DNA of 64,000 nucleotides from Candidatus Obscuribacterales bacterium (GCA_019747875.1 JAIEQI010000002.1:1-64000); one strand, 5' to 3'; positions 1 to 8,629 are shown, counted from the first letter of the stretch. Notes: generated by a model not told the origin, from the letters alone. Program-made: numbers and translations.

Positions 1-50
1 CTCTTGATTTAACAGTTCCAATTTACAGGACCTGTCAAGTCCAATGTAAG

Positions 51-246
51 AGCGCGGACGTCCCGTCCGCCCATAAGCGCGAAGCGCGCTGCAGCTAAGT
101 ATGGAGCGCGGACGTCCCGTCCGCCCATAAGCGCGAAGCGCGTTGCAGCTGTGTATTCGGAGTTTCGCAAGAGGTAGAGTCTCCCTAAAGCTGTGGCGTA
201 GGCAGTAGAATTTGCATATGGGCGGACAGGATGTCCGCGCTCCATA
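51..246 (+). repeat. Palindromic interspersed repeat, copy A
   Basis: This copy has a left arm at 100-129 and a right arm at 217-246 that are near-perfect inverted repeats of each other. Each 30-base arm is also a hairpin by itself (GCGGAC-N5-GTCCGC type). The core between them carries the stretch CTCCCTAAAGCTG. The left part is duplicated in tandem (51-99 and 105-152, period 54). Related copies lie at 12255-12380 (opposite orientation) and 47026-47310 (same orientation). No transposase is encoded, so a MITE-like or REP-like non-autonomous element is the most likely reading. ORFs drawn through it are artefacts of the repeat. Confidence 0.85.
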
Positions 247-299
247 CTTAGCTGCAATGAGGACTAGCAGCCGAGCGCGCTTCGCGCGTTTACTTAGCT

Positions 300-765
300 G
301 CGCGTTCAATCGCGACGGTCTGGATATGTTTTGGACTCATGCACTCTAGCGGTGCATGGGAGCTGGCCTGCACTGTTGCAGGCTAAATTTGTAATGAGGA
401 AGAATGGTGCCTGAATATTGCGAGGCACCATTTCAGGTATTAGAGAGCATTGCTGATAATCCAGCAACGAACGGTTATTGTGCAGGCAAAATGCACAAAC
501 GTTATGGTGAGTCCGCTCTCAAAATCGCAGGGGCCAAACCTGCGCTCAGTGAGGATTCGGGCTCGCTCAGCAATGGTGATGTGTGTTTATCATATGGTGC
601 GGATCTCGCCAATGATCCGCGCGATCAACTACACGATTGAACAACTATTACGCCAACCAAGACAACAGGAACGATAAGGTATTAACCCCCCAAATTTCAT
701 CCTAACGTGTACATGTTAGACCGGGCATCCGTCAATTTGCGGAGGCAACTCCTTCCCAAGTTGAA
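300..765. other. Stretch without a convincing gene; one hairpin
   Basis: No confident gene is seen. Two overlapping frames (404-640 and 450-677, plus strand) are open for about 75 codons, but neither has a convincing ribosome site or recognisable protein. A 9-bp perfect stem pairs 404-412 with 423-431 (ATGGTGCCT with AGGCACCAT) around a 10-base loop, covering the ATG of the first frame. It could be a transcript structure or chance. There is no T tract after it. Confidence 0.3.
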
Positions 766-897
766 TTGAATTTCATAGTGTCACAGGGCTGTCACAGGCC
801 AAGTGGCAATATGAATCATGCGTTCGGAAGTTCTAGGGGCGCGCCCCCTTTACCTTCGCGCGCCAGTTGCTCCACTCTTTATCGAGGGACAGATTCT

Positions 898-1296
898 ATG
901 AGTAAAGGACCGCGTTCGACTCGGGACTTTGGTTTGGCTAGGCTTATCTCAGCAGACGCTGAAAAATTGAATGTCAGCGCGTCTTCTTCTGTTCGTTCAT
1001 TCAAGATTCCCAAGTTAGCGACTGAGGAAAATGATGATATTGCTGATTTTGATGAGTTCACTGCCAGCATAAGTGCTGACTTGATGTTTGCCCAGCAGAA
1101 GTTGCCTATTTTCATTAAGAACACGTTTTCGAAAAACCAATCTTTGAAGCGTGCTAGCCTGGAACTAATCAATAGTTTCTTGAGAGAGAAATATCCTCCC
1201 TTGCATTTGACTTTGGCTTCTTCGCTTCAGGGAACCAGTTCTCTGATTCTTCTAAATACGGAATCTTGTGAAGTGTTGGATTTCATTACGATTTAG
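898..1296 (+). CDS. Hypothetical protein, 132 aa
   Basis: I do not recognise this protein. The start at 898 is chosen because GAGGG lies about 9 bases upstream; the open frame continues upstream to 766 but that part has no ribosome site and low-quality composition. The product is soluble, Ser/Leu-rich, with no signal peptide or membrane segment. An acidic patch (residues about 45-60, EENDDIADFDE) precedes a helical stretch (FSKNQSLKRASLELINSFL) and a hydrophobic C-terminus. A good intrinsic terminator follows 31 bases after the stop, which supports a real, monocistronic transcription unit. Confidence 0.55.
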   Translation: MSKGPRSTRDFGLARLISADAEKLNVSASSSVRSFKIPKLATEENDDIADFDEFTASISADLMFAQQKLPIFIKNTFSKNQSLKRASLELINSFLREKYPPLHLTLASSLQGTSSLILLNTESCEVLDFITI

Positions 1297-1327
1297 AAGC
1301 CTTGTTACAAAAACTTTGCTGGAAAAG

Positions 1328-1361
1328 AAACTGCAAGAACTTTCGTCCTTGCAGTTTTCTC
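1328..1361 (+). terminator. Rho-independent terminator
   Basis: A 10-bp stem (AAACTGCAAG at 1328-1337, CTTGCAGTTT at 1348-1357) is followed by TTTTCTCTT. It lies just after the 132-aa gene. In the other direction A-rich sequence precedes the stem, so it may also serve the convergent gene that ends at 1390. Confidence 0.8.
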
Positions 1362-1389
1362 TTATCCGAATATGTGGAGATCGGTTCAG

Positions 1390-2163
1390 TTAAAAGTTGA
1401 GTAAGTTGCCGAGTGCGCCGCCGATGCCGCTGCCACTATTCAACATTCCACTGGCAGCTACGCCGTTCAGCAATCCGCCTAATCCGCTGCCGTTGCCGTA
1501 CCCAAACCCGGGGGTAACTACGTTGCCGTATGCATTTGCATAAGCGCCGTTTCCTAGCAGTCCGTTACCAACGAGACCGTTACCAACGAGACCGTTACCA
1601 ACGAGACCGTTTCCAACAGGCATGCCGTATGCGGTGTTGTAGGGGTCAAAGTTTCTTTTGAATTTGTTTTTGTAGTGCCCGTATGCGTGACCGCGACCAG
1701 GATGACGTCGTCCACCACCGCACGAGGCGCCATTGTTATTCATATAGCCATAACCGGTGTTGGCAAAGTTACCGTTGTAGCCGTTCCAATTATTTGCGGT
1801 AAACCCAAGTGCCGGATTCGCACCGAATGTGGTGCCATTGTCACGGAGGAAATTTTGTGTCAAGTTGGCTGCCTTGTTTAGTTGGCTGTTGAGCGATCGT
1901 CTATCTGGACCGTTAAGGGTGCCACCCATCTGAATTGCCCATTGCTGGTTATTCGTGATGATTTTGTTGTAGCGATTAATCAGGTCGTTGGCTTGATTTG
2001 GCGTCAACTGTCCTGACGCTGCAAGTTGTTGTACTTGCGAAAGACCCATAGTTGCCTGGCTGTGGATCGCGGGATCTATTGCTAAAGCGGGAGTCACTCC
2101 GACTAACATTGCAATTGCGCTTCCAAACATGGCTGGAAGAAACCGGCGAGGAATATTTTGCAT
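1390..2163 (-). CDS. Secreted Gly/Asn-rich protein with VGNGL repeats
   Basis: This 257-aa product begins with a typical signal peptide (positively charged MQNIPRRF, hydrophobic core, cleavage near ALA-ID around residue 29). The start at 2163 is preferred over an ATG ten codons upstream because AGGTGATCAA gives a good ribosome site. Residues about 35-110 are helical and Gln/Asn-rich. The second half is Gly/Asn/Tyr-rich and low in complexity, with a tandem 5-residue repeat (VGNGL, about four copies) near residue 200. A conserved-looking CGGGRRHPGRGHAYGHY segment could bind metal or nucleic acid, but that is a guess. Its function is unknown; an extracellular or surface structural role is plausible. 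Confidence 0.75.
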   Translation of the reverse strand: MQNIPRRFLPAMFGSAIAMLVGVTPALAIDPAIHSQATMGLSQVQQLAASGQLTPNQANDLINRYNKIITNNQQWAIQMGGTLNGPDRRSLNSQLNKAANLTQNFLRDNGTTFGANPALGFTANNWNGYNGNFANTGYGYMNNNGASCGGGRRHPGRGHAYGHYKNKFKRNFDPYNTAYGMPVGNGLVGNGLVGNGLVGNGLLGNGAYANAYGNVVTPGFGYGNGSGLGGLLNGVAASGMLNSGSGIGGALGNLLNF

Positions 2164-2265
2164 TTGATCACCTACAGGGGATGGATGTGCCATTAGGCTT
2201 GTTACTAACAGATGTCTGGGACGGTCAGCGCATCTGGATCGGGTGACGACGGAGTTCAGAAAATG

Positions 2266-2282
2266 TTCGCGAGTTTCGCGAA
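2266..2282. other. Short perfect inverted repeat
   Basis: TTCGCGA (2266-2272) and TCGCGAA (2276-2282) form a 7-bp stem with a 3-base loop. It sits in the roughly 390-base gap between the divergent starts at 2163 (minus) and 2550 (plus), where an operator or a leader hairpin would be expected. The rest of the gap shows no convincing gene, although a 96-codon frame is open at 2212-2502. Confidence 0.35.
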
Positions 2283-2549
2283 AATTTCTGGAACTTACAA
2301 TTTCCTTACTTGGGATTTGTTTTTTCGTTTATACGCGGAGCGTCTAAGGGAATTGTATACACGCTTTCGGGCTTTCCTTCGCGATTCTTTCCAAGGCTTC
2401 TCATGGGAACAAGGCTCATCCTATGTATATATAAGGAACGTCTTACTGCGATTCGACTGTTTTCAGTTCCCAGTTGCATCTGACTTCTGTTGGCACCTTT
2501 GAGTCTTAGCGTCCGTCCTCTTGGGAAGCGAAAAGTGGAGGATCGACAG

Positions 2550-3026
2550 ATGGCTGAAATGATTCCATCAAATTTGGATAGAGTGCGCCGAAGCACAGCT
2601 CCGGAGGTCAATGACGAGATCGACCGTCAGATTGAAAGAAACATTCGCCTTCTCGCACAGAAACCGCCTGCGGTGCTGGATGCACGCATACGAGATCTTG
2701 AGTTGGAATGGGACATCGAGAGAGTTCTGGAAGCAATGGCTGCTAGTTTTGCCTTTGTAGGAACGCTTCTGGGTGCTTTTGTGAACCCATGGTTCCTGCT
2801 TCTTCCGGCCGTAGTGACTGCATTTTTGTTTCTACATGCAACCGGAGGCTGGTGCCCGCCCTTGCCAATTCTTAGAAGGATGGGCAAGCGCACGCGAAAC
2901 GAGATCGATGTCGAGAAGTTTGCAATAAAAGCAATCCGAGGAGATTTCAACGACTTGAACTTTCATTCGGACCAGCAGCTCTTCATCAATCGTGTAATCG
3001 ATGCAGTTCGTGCTTATAGAGCGTGA
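2550..3026 (+). CDS. Small membrane protein, DUF2892-like
   Basis: The product has 158 residues. The start at 2550 is chosen from GGAGG about 8 bases upstream; an in-frame start at 2490 lacks a site. The N-terminal half is charged and helical (EVNDEIDRQIERNIRLLAQK). Two closely spaced hydrophobic segments follow (about residues 72-88 and 91-110), with a short turn (NPWF). The pattern ERVLEAMAASFAF...GGWCPPLPILRRMG resembles the two-helix YgaP-type inner-membrane domain (DUF2892), where the small loop after the second helix carries a CP motif. A rhodanese domain, fused in YgaP, is absent. The role is unknown. Confidence 0.65.
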   Translation: MAEMIPSNLDRVRRSTAPEVNDEIDRQIERNIRLLAQKPPAVLDARIRDLELEWDIERVLEAMAASFAFVGTLLGAFVNPWFLLLPAVVTAFLFLHATGGWCPPLPILRRMGKRTRNEIDVEKFAIKAIRGDFNDLNFHSDQQLFINRVIDAVRAYRA

Positions 3027-3055
3027 GCAGGAAGCCGAAGCTGCCAGGCTGGTAG

Positions 3056-4876
3056 TTAGCGTGAGAGTTGTCCGCGAATCTCGGTCAAGCTCTTAATTTG
3101 GTTCCGAAGATCTTCTGTTGAATTACCGGCATTGCGCGTAGCTTCAACCTGTTCTCTCAAGCCGATGATAGCTTCCGATACGTCTTTGCGCGTGTAGCCT
3201 TCGGCTTCGATTCGTCCGAGGTCCTTGTTCATGACCTCTTGTGACTTTTCGAACAACTGCTGGTTGGTTCGGCTGATCTTTTCCAGTTCGGCATTTGCAG
3301 CTTTGTTCATTGATGAATCGGCCAACCGCGTCATCTTGGTGTCGATATTCTCTCCACCCCAGCCAGCATGCGTAGAGATGAAACGTCCGCCGCTCCACCC
3401 AGCCATTGCTGAGGCTGACAGAGGAGATACTCGGCTGGCAGTCTGTAGCATTCCGACTCCGAGGACTACCTTCAAACCACCTTCGAATTGCTTTTCTTGA
3501 TCGTTTGTGCGGATTCCTTGGATGCCTTCACTGGCACCACTTAGAATCGATCCGGCTCCGCCGGCTTTGGCTGCGACTGTTCCCATCGCGTTCTTGCCCC
3601 ATGTATAGAGGACCGAGGCAGTTCCTGATGTAATGTCGGAGACGCCTGCCGTGACATTCAATGTGCCTTCAAGCTTCTGGCCGTTTTTGATTTGGTCAAC
3701 TCCGAGTTTGGCTTCGCTGATACCACCTGTAATGCCGAGGAATCCTAAACCTGTACCGACTGTTTTGCCAGCCCAAGTGCGAAGTTCTGATTTGGGGGCA
3801 GAATTATTGCCTTCTTTAACCGTGTTTTGGGTGCTATCTTTGGCGCGCTGTGGGGGTTCTTGTTTCTTTATTTGCTCTTTTTGAGGACCGTCTTGTTTCT
3901 TGATCTGTTCTTTTTGAGCTTCCTTAGTTGCTGGGTGTTCTTTGCCAGCTTCCCTTTGCGCCTTCTTCACATGCTCCGGAAGATTTCGAGGCTCGACGTA
4001 CTGCGACTGTGCTCTACCATCAGCTGATCTGGGAGCTTGCTGCTCAAAAGGGCGGTTGCCTTGCGGATGCGCATCAGCGGCTCTTGTTGCTCGGGTTTGT
4101 TCGAACGACCCTTTTTGTTGTCCGGGCTTTTGAACCTGGTCGAAGGCGCCGGCCTCCGTTAATCTCTTCAGGTATTCCTTACCGGACATGCTTACTTGTT
4201 CAACTATAGGTTCAACGAAGGAGCGGCTGCGTGGAGCAACATGTTCAGTAGCTTGAACCGGACGACCGGGAGCTTGAGGCTTCTCAGCGCCGTGCTGTTG
4301 AGATCCGGCTTGTGATTTCTCTACTCTGGCTTGAGGCTTCTCAGCGCCGTGCTGTTGCGATCCGGCTTGTGATTTATCAGCTCTGGCCTGAGGTCTCTCA
4401 GCGCCGTGCTGTTGCGATCCGGCTTGTGCTTTCTCAGCTCTGGCCTGAGGTCTCTCAGCGCCGTGCTGTTGCGATCCTGCTTGTGCTTTCTCAGCTCTGG
4501 CCTGAGGTCTCTCAGTACTGTGCTGTTGCGATCCTGCTTGTTGTTTTTCAGCTTTTGCTTGCGGCTTCTCACTATTGTGCGGTCTATCTGAACCGCCACG
4601 CTGCCTTTGTGATCCCTGCTGCTTGTCTGAACCGTGATTAGTTGATCCTGTTCCTTCGAAAACCAGATGGTTTTTGTCAACGCGGCCCTTGGGAATCTGC
4701 CCCTTGCTCTGGAGCTCCACACGGTCCACTTGTACTTGATGCTCGTGGTGCTGCTGGACTTGTCTTTGCTCTTTGATCGCTTGTTGAATTGGTGTTTCGC
4801 CAGCTTGAATGCGTCGGCTGATATCTCTGACGTCGTCTACTCGTCGATTAACCCAATTGGAAAATGCATCGCCCAT
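3056..4876 (-). CDS. Large signal-less protein with 19-residue repeats and a Gly-rich hydrophobic region
   Basis: I do not recognise a family for this 606-aa protein. It starts with a charged helical segment (residues 1-60), then a Gln/Glu/Lys/Ala-rich low-complexity stretch with about 5.5 copies of a 19-residue unit based on QAGSQQHGAERPQAR (about 102-206). A long disordered charged linker runs to about residue 370. Residues about 375-500 are rich in Gly, Ala, Ile, Val and Thr (GLGFLGITGGISEAKLG; AGGAGSILSGASEGIQG), similar in style to the pore-like or pre-toxin regions of polymorphic secreted proteins. The last 100 residues are a charged coiled-coil-like helix. There is no signal peptide. 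The neighbouring genes at 6462 and 41078 share this general plan. Function is not known. Confidence 0.7.
   Translation of the reverse strand: MGDAFSNWVNRRVDDVRDISRRIQAGETPIQQAIKEQRQVQQHHEHQVQVDRVELQSKGQIPKGRVDKNHLVFEGTGSTNHGSDKQQGSQRQRGGSDRPHNSEKPQAKAEKQQAGSQQHSTERPQARAEKAQAGSQQHGAERPQARAEKAQAGSQQHGAERPQARADKSQAGSQQHGAEKPQARVEKSQAGSQQHGAEKPQAPGRPVQATEHVAPRSRSFVEPIVEQVSMSGKEYLKRLTEAGAFDQVQKPGQQKGSFEQTRATRAADAHPQGNRPFEQQAPRSADGRAQSQYVEPRNLPEHVKKAQREAGKEHPATKEAQKEQIKKQDGPQKEQIKKQEPPQRAKDSTQNTVKEGNNSAPKSELRTWAGKTVGTGLGFLGITGGISEAKLGVDQIKNGQKLEGTLNVTAGVSDITSGTASVLYTWGKNAMGTVAAKAGGAGSILSGASEGIQGIRTNDQEKQFEGGLKVVLGVGMLQTASRVSPLSASAMAGWSGGRFISTHAGWGGENIDTKMTRLADSSMNKAANAELEKISRTNQQLFEKSQEVMNKDLGRIEAEGYTRKDVSEAIIGLREQVEATRNAGNSTEDLRNQIKSLTEIRGQLSR
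4259..4573 (-). repeat. 57-bp tandem repeat inside a coding region
   Basis: About 5.5 copies of a 57-base unit encode the 19-residue repeats of the 606-aa protein. Copies are nearly identical at DNA level, so the array probably changes copy number by slippage or recombination. It should not be read as a CRISPR array, because there are no unique spacers. Confidence 0.8.
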
Positions 4877-4998
4877 GATTGTTCACAACTCTCTGTTTCG
4901 TTTCCCTGGCTTGTCGCCCGTTTGTTCCAGGTGCCTATAGCTTAGGAAATGCGCCTAACCCTTACAGGTCGTGCCTGTTACATTTTTGGGTCAGCCCA

Positions 4999-6180
4999 TT
5001 AGACGTCGGTAGTGTAACTTCTTGACTGCCATTTTGAAAGAAACGCGATGACACAACAAATCGACAAAAGCCCGACTACCAAGCCATATGCGGAGAAGAT
5101 ATTGCTGTGTTCGGCAAAAATTCCGAGAAGCAGGGGGGCGCAAAGCGTTGCCCCACCTGTAGCTATGGACATTCGAGAGGTCGCCTTTCCTGCTTGTTCA
5201 GGGGCTGACCCGATTGCTGCAGAAAGAGTCAGGGGATAGAAATTGGCGATTCCCAGCCCCGCCAGCACAAGCCCGGTCATGTTTGCATAAACCGAGTGTC
5301 CTAACCAGAAAACGAGGAACCCACAGAGCGCTAAAATTGATGTGCATCTTAGCAATAGTTTAGTTGGGTAAGCTCTGACCAATCTGCTGCCGATAAATCT
5401 TGCGACAACCATCGCTACGAGAAATGCCGTCAAACTTGTTGTTGCATCCGCTTTTGATAATTTGGTGACTTTTTCCAGGAAATCGGCTCCCCAAAAAATT
5501 ATTGACCATTCGCTTGCGACGCTGAACATGGCAAGCAACCAACATAACCAATAGAATGGTGGAAGTTTTCCATCGGCTTGGACTCCCTTCGGACTAGTTT
5601 CATAGGCTCCGGCAATAATCGGTCTGCCGACCATAAAAAACACCAGGAATAGCACTATGGGTAATACTATTGCAATCCGCCAGTTCAAACCGCTTCGAAA
5701 ACATGTGCCAATCAAGAATGGTGCCAGGCTGCAGAAAATACTTGCGACAAAATTGGATTCGGAAATGGCGATTACTCTGGCTTCGGCGAAGCGATCTGCC
5801 ATTATCGTGCAAAGAGATTGGCACATGACGCTGCCGTTGAATCCGCAAATCAAGCAGCCAAGAATGGTGACAACCGGATGCACTCCGGAAAGGAATACGA
5901 GGATGCCGCCGCAAAGTGCTGTGCCAGCCATCCAGGCGGCAGATGGTTTGCCGAATTTTTTCATGATGCGCTCACCAAAAGTTCCGGCACTGAGAACACC
6001 GAGTGACCAGGCGCTAAAATGGAGCGCTGCGATTGAATAGGATAAATGGAGTTCCGAACTCAGCAAGTTCATGGCTGGTCCCATTCCTGCTGCCAGATAA
6101 CAGTAGTTGCCGATCATCAAATAGACCAACCAGCAAAGTTCATCACGGACAAATTTGGTAGCAACCGGGACGCCAGACAT
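4999..6180 (-). CDS. MFS transporter
   Basis: The product of 393 residues has about 12 hydrophobic segments in two halves, as expected for the major facilitator superfamily. The segment after helix 2 (GTFGERIMKKFGKP) matches the usual loop 2-3 position with basic residues. The central loop (about residues 190-210, ETSPKGVQADGKLPP) separates the halves. The overall pattern resembles drug/sugar-type MFS proteins, but the substrate cannot be read from sequence. A GTG one codon upstream (6183) is an equally good start; AGGAG lies 6 bases before it and 9 before the ATG. It is transcribed alone, with gaps of about 120 and 280 bases to its neighbours. Confidence 0.85.
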   Translation of the reverse strand: MSGVPVATKFVRDELCWLVYLMIGNYCYLAAGMGPAMNLLSSELHLSYSIAALHFSAWSLGVLSAGTFGERIMKKFGKPSAAWMAGTALCGGILVFLSGVHPVVTILGCLICGFNGSVMCQSLCTIMADRFAEARVIAISESNFVASIFCSLAPFLIGTCFRSGLNWRIAIVLPIVLFLVFFMVGRPIIAGAYETSPKGVQADGKLPPFYWLCWLLAMFSVASEWSIIFWGADFLEKVTKLSKADATTSLTAFLVAMVVARFIGSRLVRAYPTKLLLRCTSILALCGFLVFWLGHSVYANMTGLVLAGLGIANFYPLTLSAAIGSAPEQAGKATSRMSIATGGATLCAPLLLGIFAEHSNIFSAYGLVVGLLSICCVIAFLSKWQSRSYTTDV

Positions 6181-6303
6181 CACTTGATTCTCCTAGTCTA
6201 GCCAAATGCCGTCAATCTATTCGTAAGTTATATGAGCCGGGCAGCTTGCCTAAAACAAGTTTCCGATCCGTAACTTCGTTCAGGCTGGTGGAAAGAGATC
6301 TAT

Positions 6304-6337
6304 GAGCCGGGCAGTTTTTGCTGACCCGGCTCTTGTT
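6304..6337 (+). terminator. GC-rich hairpin, possible terminator
   Basis: GAGCCGGG (6304-6311) pairs with CCCGGCTC (6325-6332), followed by TTGTTT on the plus strand. A partial copy of the left arm (TATGAGCCGGGCAG) also occurs about 70 bases upstream. Both flanking genes run on the minus strand, so it lies downstream of the gene ending at 6462, but the T tract is on the plus strand. Termination direction is uncertain. Confidence 0.4.
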
Positions 6338-6370
6338 TAAACTTAGACTTGTGAATTTCCCTTTCCGGCT

Positions 6371-6392
6371 GGCGAGCATGGCATCGCCCCTA
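6371..6392 (-). repeat. Short dispersed motif, copy 1
   Basis: On the minus strand this reads TAGGGGCGATGCCATGCTCG plus CC. Similar 22-26-base stretches occur at 12203-12228 and 44729-44745 (TAGGGCGACGCCAT core). All three are intergenic. They look like one small repeat family separate from the 30-base palindromes. Confidence 0.5.
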
Positions 6393-6461
6393 AAGAATCG
6401 ACAAAGTGTCGACGCCATGGAATCAATCGGATAGATTTCTAACTCCCGAATCTGGCTCGGC

Positions 6462-8231
6462 TTATGTTCCGGTTTTCAGGCGTGTTGTTACCAGCGCGTG
6501 ATCGGACAAACCGCGTGTGATCAGTTTGTTTTTCCAGAACGGAATAGTGGACGGATCGCTAAAGCCTTCCATGCCTTTGACGTAGAATCCGTCAAGTCGT
6601 CCGCCCATAGCCTGCGTTGAGTTTGTATCGTTCGGATTGAGTAGCTTGAATCCGGCTTTAACGAGTGGATCCATATCCTTCGAACGCTCGAGGAATGTAT
6701 TGAAGTCGCCGCCGACAATGCCCTTGAAGTTCGGTCCGAGAACTTGGGCAAGTACCGCAGCCTGTGCGGCTCTCACTGGAGCTGTTTGTTCAGGACCGCC
6801 TCTCATTGACTTCAAGTGTACGACTACAGCTGATGCATCCTTACCGGATGCCGTATCTGTGAAATCAAGTCTAAATGCCGGGCGCAGATCCGGAATGTTA
6901 TTAATATCTGCAACTTCGGCGTATGACTTGGTTCCGTTTATCTTCAATCGTTCATTGATCAAGAATCCAACTGCTTGTCCCCTGCTGTTAGCTGGAGATA
7001 TTTCGGAGCGGTAACCAGCGTTGTCTTTGGCAATCTGAGCCAGACCGCCCTTGTCGGCTTCAATCACGAAGAGCAAGTGGTGGCGTGGCACGACTTCCTT
7101 GTATGTTTCAGCAAAGTATTTTGCTTTACTTGCATCCAAGAATTCCATGTTCCACTCACCGAGGATCAAATCGCCTTTCGGTGCTGCCTTCGGCATATGC
7201 TTAACTGCTTCGCGCACTTCTGATGCCACTACTTTTGCATCAGGTAGTGGACGCGGTTTTCTGTCTTTCAGTGCTTCGATCAGATCGCCGATGTTTTCCA
7301 GATTGTGGAGGTCAGGATGCAAGAATCCGCGTTTTGCAATGTCATCCTTCGACATTTTTGCGAACTCTTCAATAGTCGGGTATTGAACTTTATTCTGCTT
7401 AACCCAATCAGAGTAGTCGCGGCTCTCTGCGATCAATCGATTGATATCGGTTGGAACTTTAGCGAGAACGCCTTTATCATTCTTGAGCAAGATTGCCGTG
7501 TCCGGTCCCTCTTGTTCTTGTATCTGCTGCAATTTTCTAAGCGCATAATCGGCCTGTGCTTTGTCGACCTTCGCTTCGTGACGACGAGCAAATTCTCCGG
7601 CTGCACCCATTACCGAGTTCATGGCCATGCCTTGAACAGCCGATTGCAGAACTTCGTCCTTCGACGCGAGCTTTCCGTTGGAGAATAATTGAGACGCTTC
7701 CGCCATTGTTGCGCCGCCAGCAAATCCAACTGCCGGTAGTGTCAGAACTTTTCCGAGAGTGCTCATGTCTTTTGCCAGAGCGTTTCCACCGCTGAATACG
7801 AGGAAGCCGAGACCAGCACCCATCGCGTTTCCAAAACGGGTGTGATTCTCGTCTGGCTTTTGCAGCGCGGAGAAAGCCATGGCGCCGGTGACCATATGAG
7901 CCGTATTGCTCGTAAGGAGCGGTTTGATTGTGGCACCGATAGCAGTTTCACTTGCCTTATTCATTGCATACTTGGCGCCGGCACCGGCAATCATGAACGG
8001 CACTGCCGCTCCAAGACCGTGTGAGACGCCTTGCACAAACCAGTTTGCACTATAAGGCTGTGCTTCAGCGGTATGCAAATGCACAGTCGGTAAATTGACT
8101 AAATCTGCTGCCGTGTTATAGACAGCGAGCGGACCCGCGTTGACCATCGGGTTCAAAACGTTTTCGACAGCCCAGTTACCAGCGGTCTTCTTCTCTGGCA
8201 CGGACAATAAGTCTCTATTTTCGCCTTCCAT
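6462..8231 (-). CDS. DNase I-fold (EEP) protein with hydrophobic N-terminal domain
   Basis: The 589-residue product has two parts. The C-terminal part (about residues 345-585) carries the endonuclease/exonuclease/phosphatase signature: LGEWNMEFL, a catalytic-type Glu in FVIEAD, VVVHLKS, IVGGDFNTF, GRLDGFYV and SDHALVTTRL. All key residues (N, E, H, D-x-N, D, SDH) are present, so an active Mg-dependent nuclease or phosphodiesterase is likely. The N-terminal 220 residues are Gly/Ala-rich and hydrophobic with no classical signal peptide, and align by eye with the N-terminus of the protein at 41078-42904. A helical linker joins them. This plan resembles secreted effectors that cross or insert into membranes, but no secretion system or immunity gene is adjacent. 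Substrate and destination are unknown. Confidence 0.8.
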   Translation of the reverse strand: MEGENRDLLSVPEKKTAGNWAVENVLNPMVNAGPLAVYNTAADLVNLPTVHLHTAEAQPYSANWFVQGVSHGLGAAVPFMIAGAGAKYAMNKASETAIGATIKPLLTSNTAHMVTGAMAFSALQKPDENHTRFGNAMGAGLGFLVFSGGNALAKDMSTLGKVLTLPAVGFAGGATMAEASQLFSNGKLASKDEVLQSAVQGMAMNSVMGAAGEFARRHEAKVDKAQADYALRKLQQIQEQEGPDTAILLKNDKGVLAKVPTDINRLIAESRDYSDWVKQNKVQYPTIEEFAKMSKDDIAKRGFLHPDLHNLENIGDLIEALKDRKPRPLPDAKVVASEVREAVKHMPKAAPKGDLILGEWNMEFLDASKAKYFAETYKEVVPRHHLLFVIEADKGGLAQIAKDNAGYRSEISPANSRGQAVGFLINERLKINGTKSYAEVADINNIPDLRPAFRLDFTDTASGKDASAVVVHLKSMRGGPEQTAPVRAAQAAVLAQVLGPNFKGIVGGDFNTFLERSKDMDPLVKAGFKLLNPNDTNSTQAMGGRLDGFYVKGMEGFSDPSTIPFWKNKLITRGLSDHALVTTRLKTGT

Positions 8232-8392
8232 GATTAACTAACCTTTGCCTGACACACCACATTTTCCCTTTGAGAAGATAATGCCTCCTTCTTTACATTT
8301 TGAAAAGGGAGCGGCCCCGACGTACTACGCATTTTCCGGGGGGCTATACGCCTTAAATCCTGCGCCTGGTACGGGTTTTCGATTAACAGCTG

Positions 8393-8629
8393 TTAAGAAT
8401 GCGCTGCGGTTTTCTGATACTTTTCGATGGCGAAACTGCGTAAGATGTTGATGGACAGCCGTTTGTATGCTGATGAGAATTTGCTCAGTTCTGCGATTGT
8501 GAGCTGCGTCTCATGCCATGATTCTGCCAAAATAGCGATGTCACCTGCCTTCTGCAATGCGTGCTGTCTTAAGCTGCTCTCATTATCAACTTGAAGGCAA
8601 TCCTCATATGTGGAAGTTGAGTCAGGCAT
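8393..8629 (-). CDS. Possible small protein, 78 aa
   Basis: This frame is open divergently from the deformylase gene, and its ATG shares the palindrome CATG (8627-8630) with the deformylase start. The product would be mostly helical, soluble and moderately charged (SSLRQHALQKAGDIAILAE; YKRLSINILRSFAIEKY), which is more protein-like than most chance frames. The ribosome site is weak. No family is recognised. A gap of 160 bases separates its end from the start of the EEP gene. I would treat it as a candidate only. Confidence 0.35.
   Translation of the reverse strand: MPDSTSTYEDCLQVDNESSLRQHALQKAGDIAILAESWHETQLTIAELSKFSSAYKRLSINILRSFAIEKYQKTAAHS

Noticed and set aside
9..257. Minus-strand 82-codon open frame
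   Set aside because: It lies wholly inside repeat copy A; similar frames in copies B (12181-12498) and C arise from the same repeat sequence.
2212..2502. Plus-strand 96-codon open frame
   Set aside because: No ribosome site, composition unlike a protein, and it covers an inverted repeat in a promoter-sized gap between divergent genes.
6212..6418. Minus-strand 68-codon open frame
   Set aside because: It covers a strong hairpin and a dispersed motif; no ribosome site and no recognisable product.
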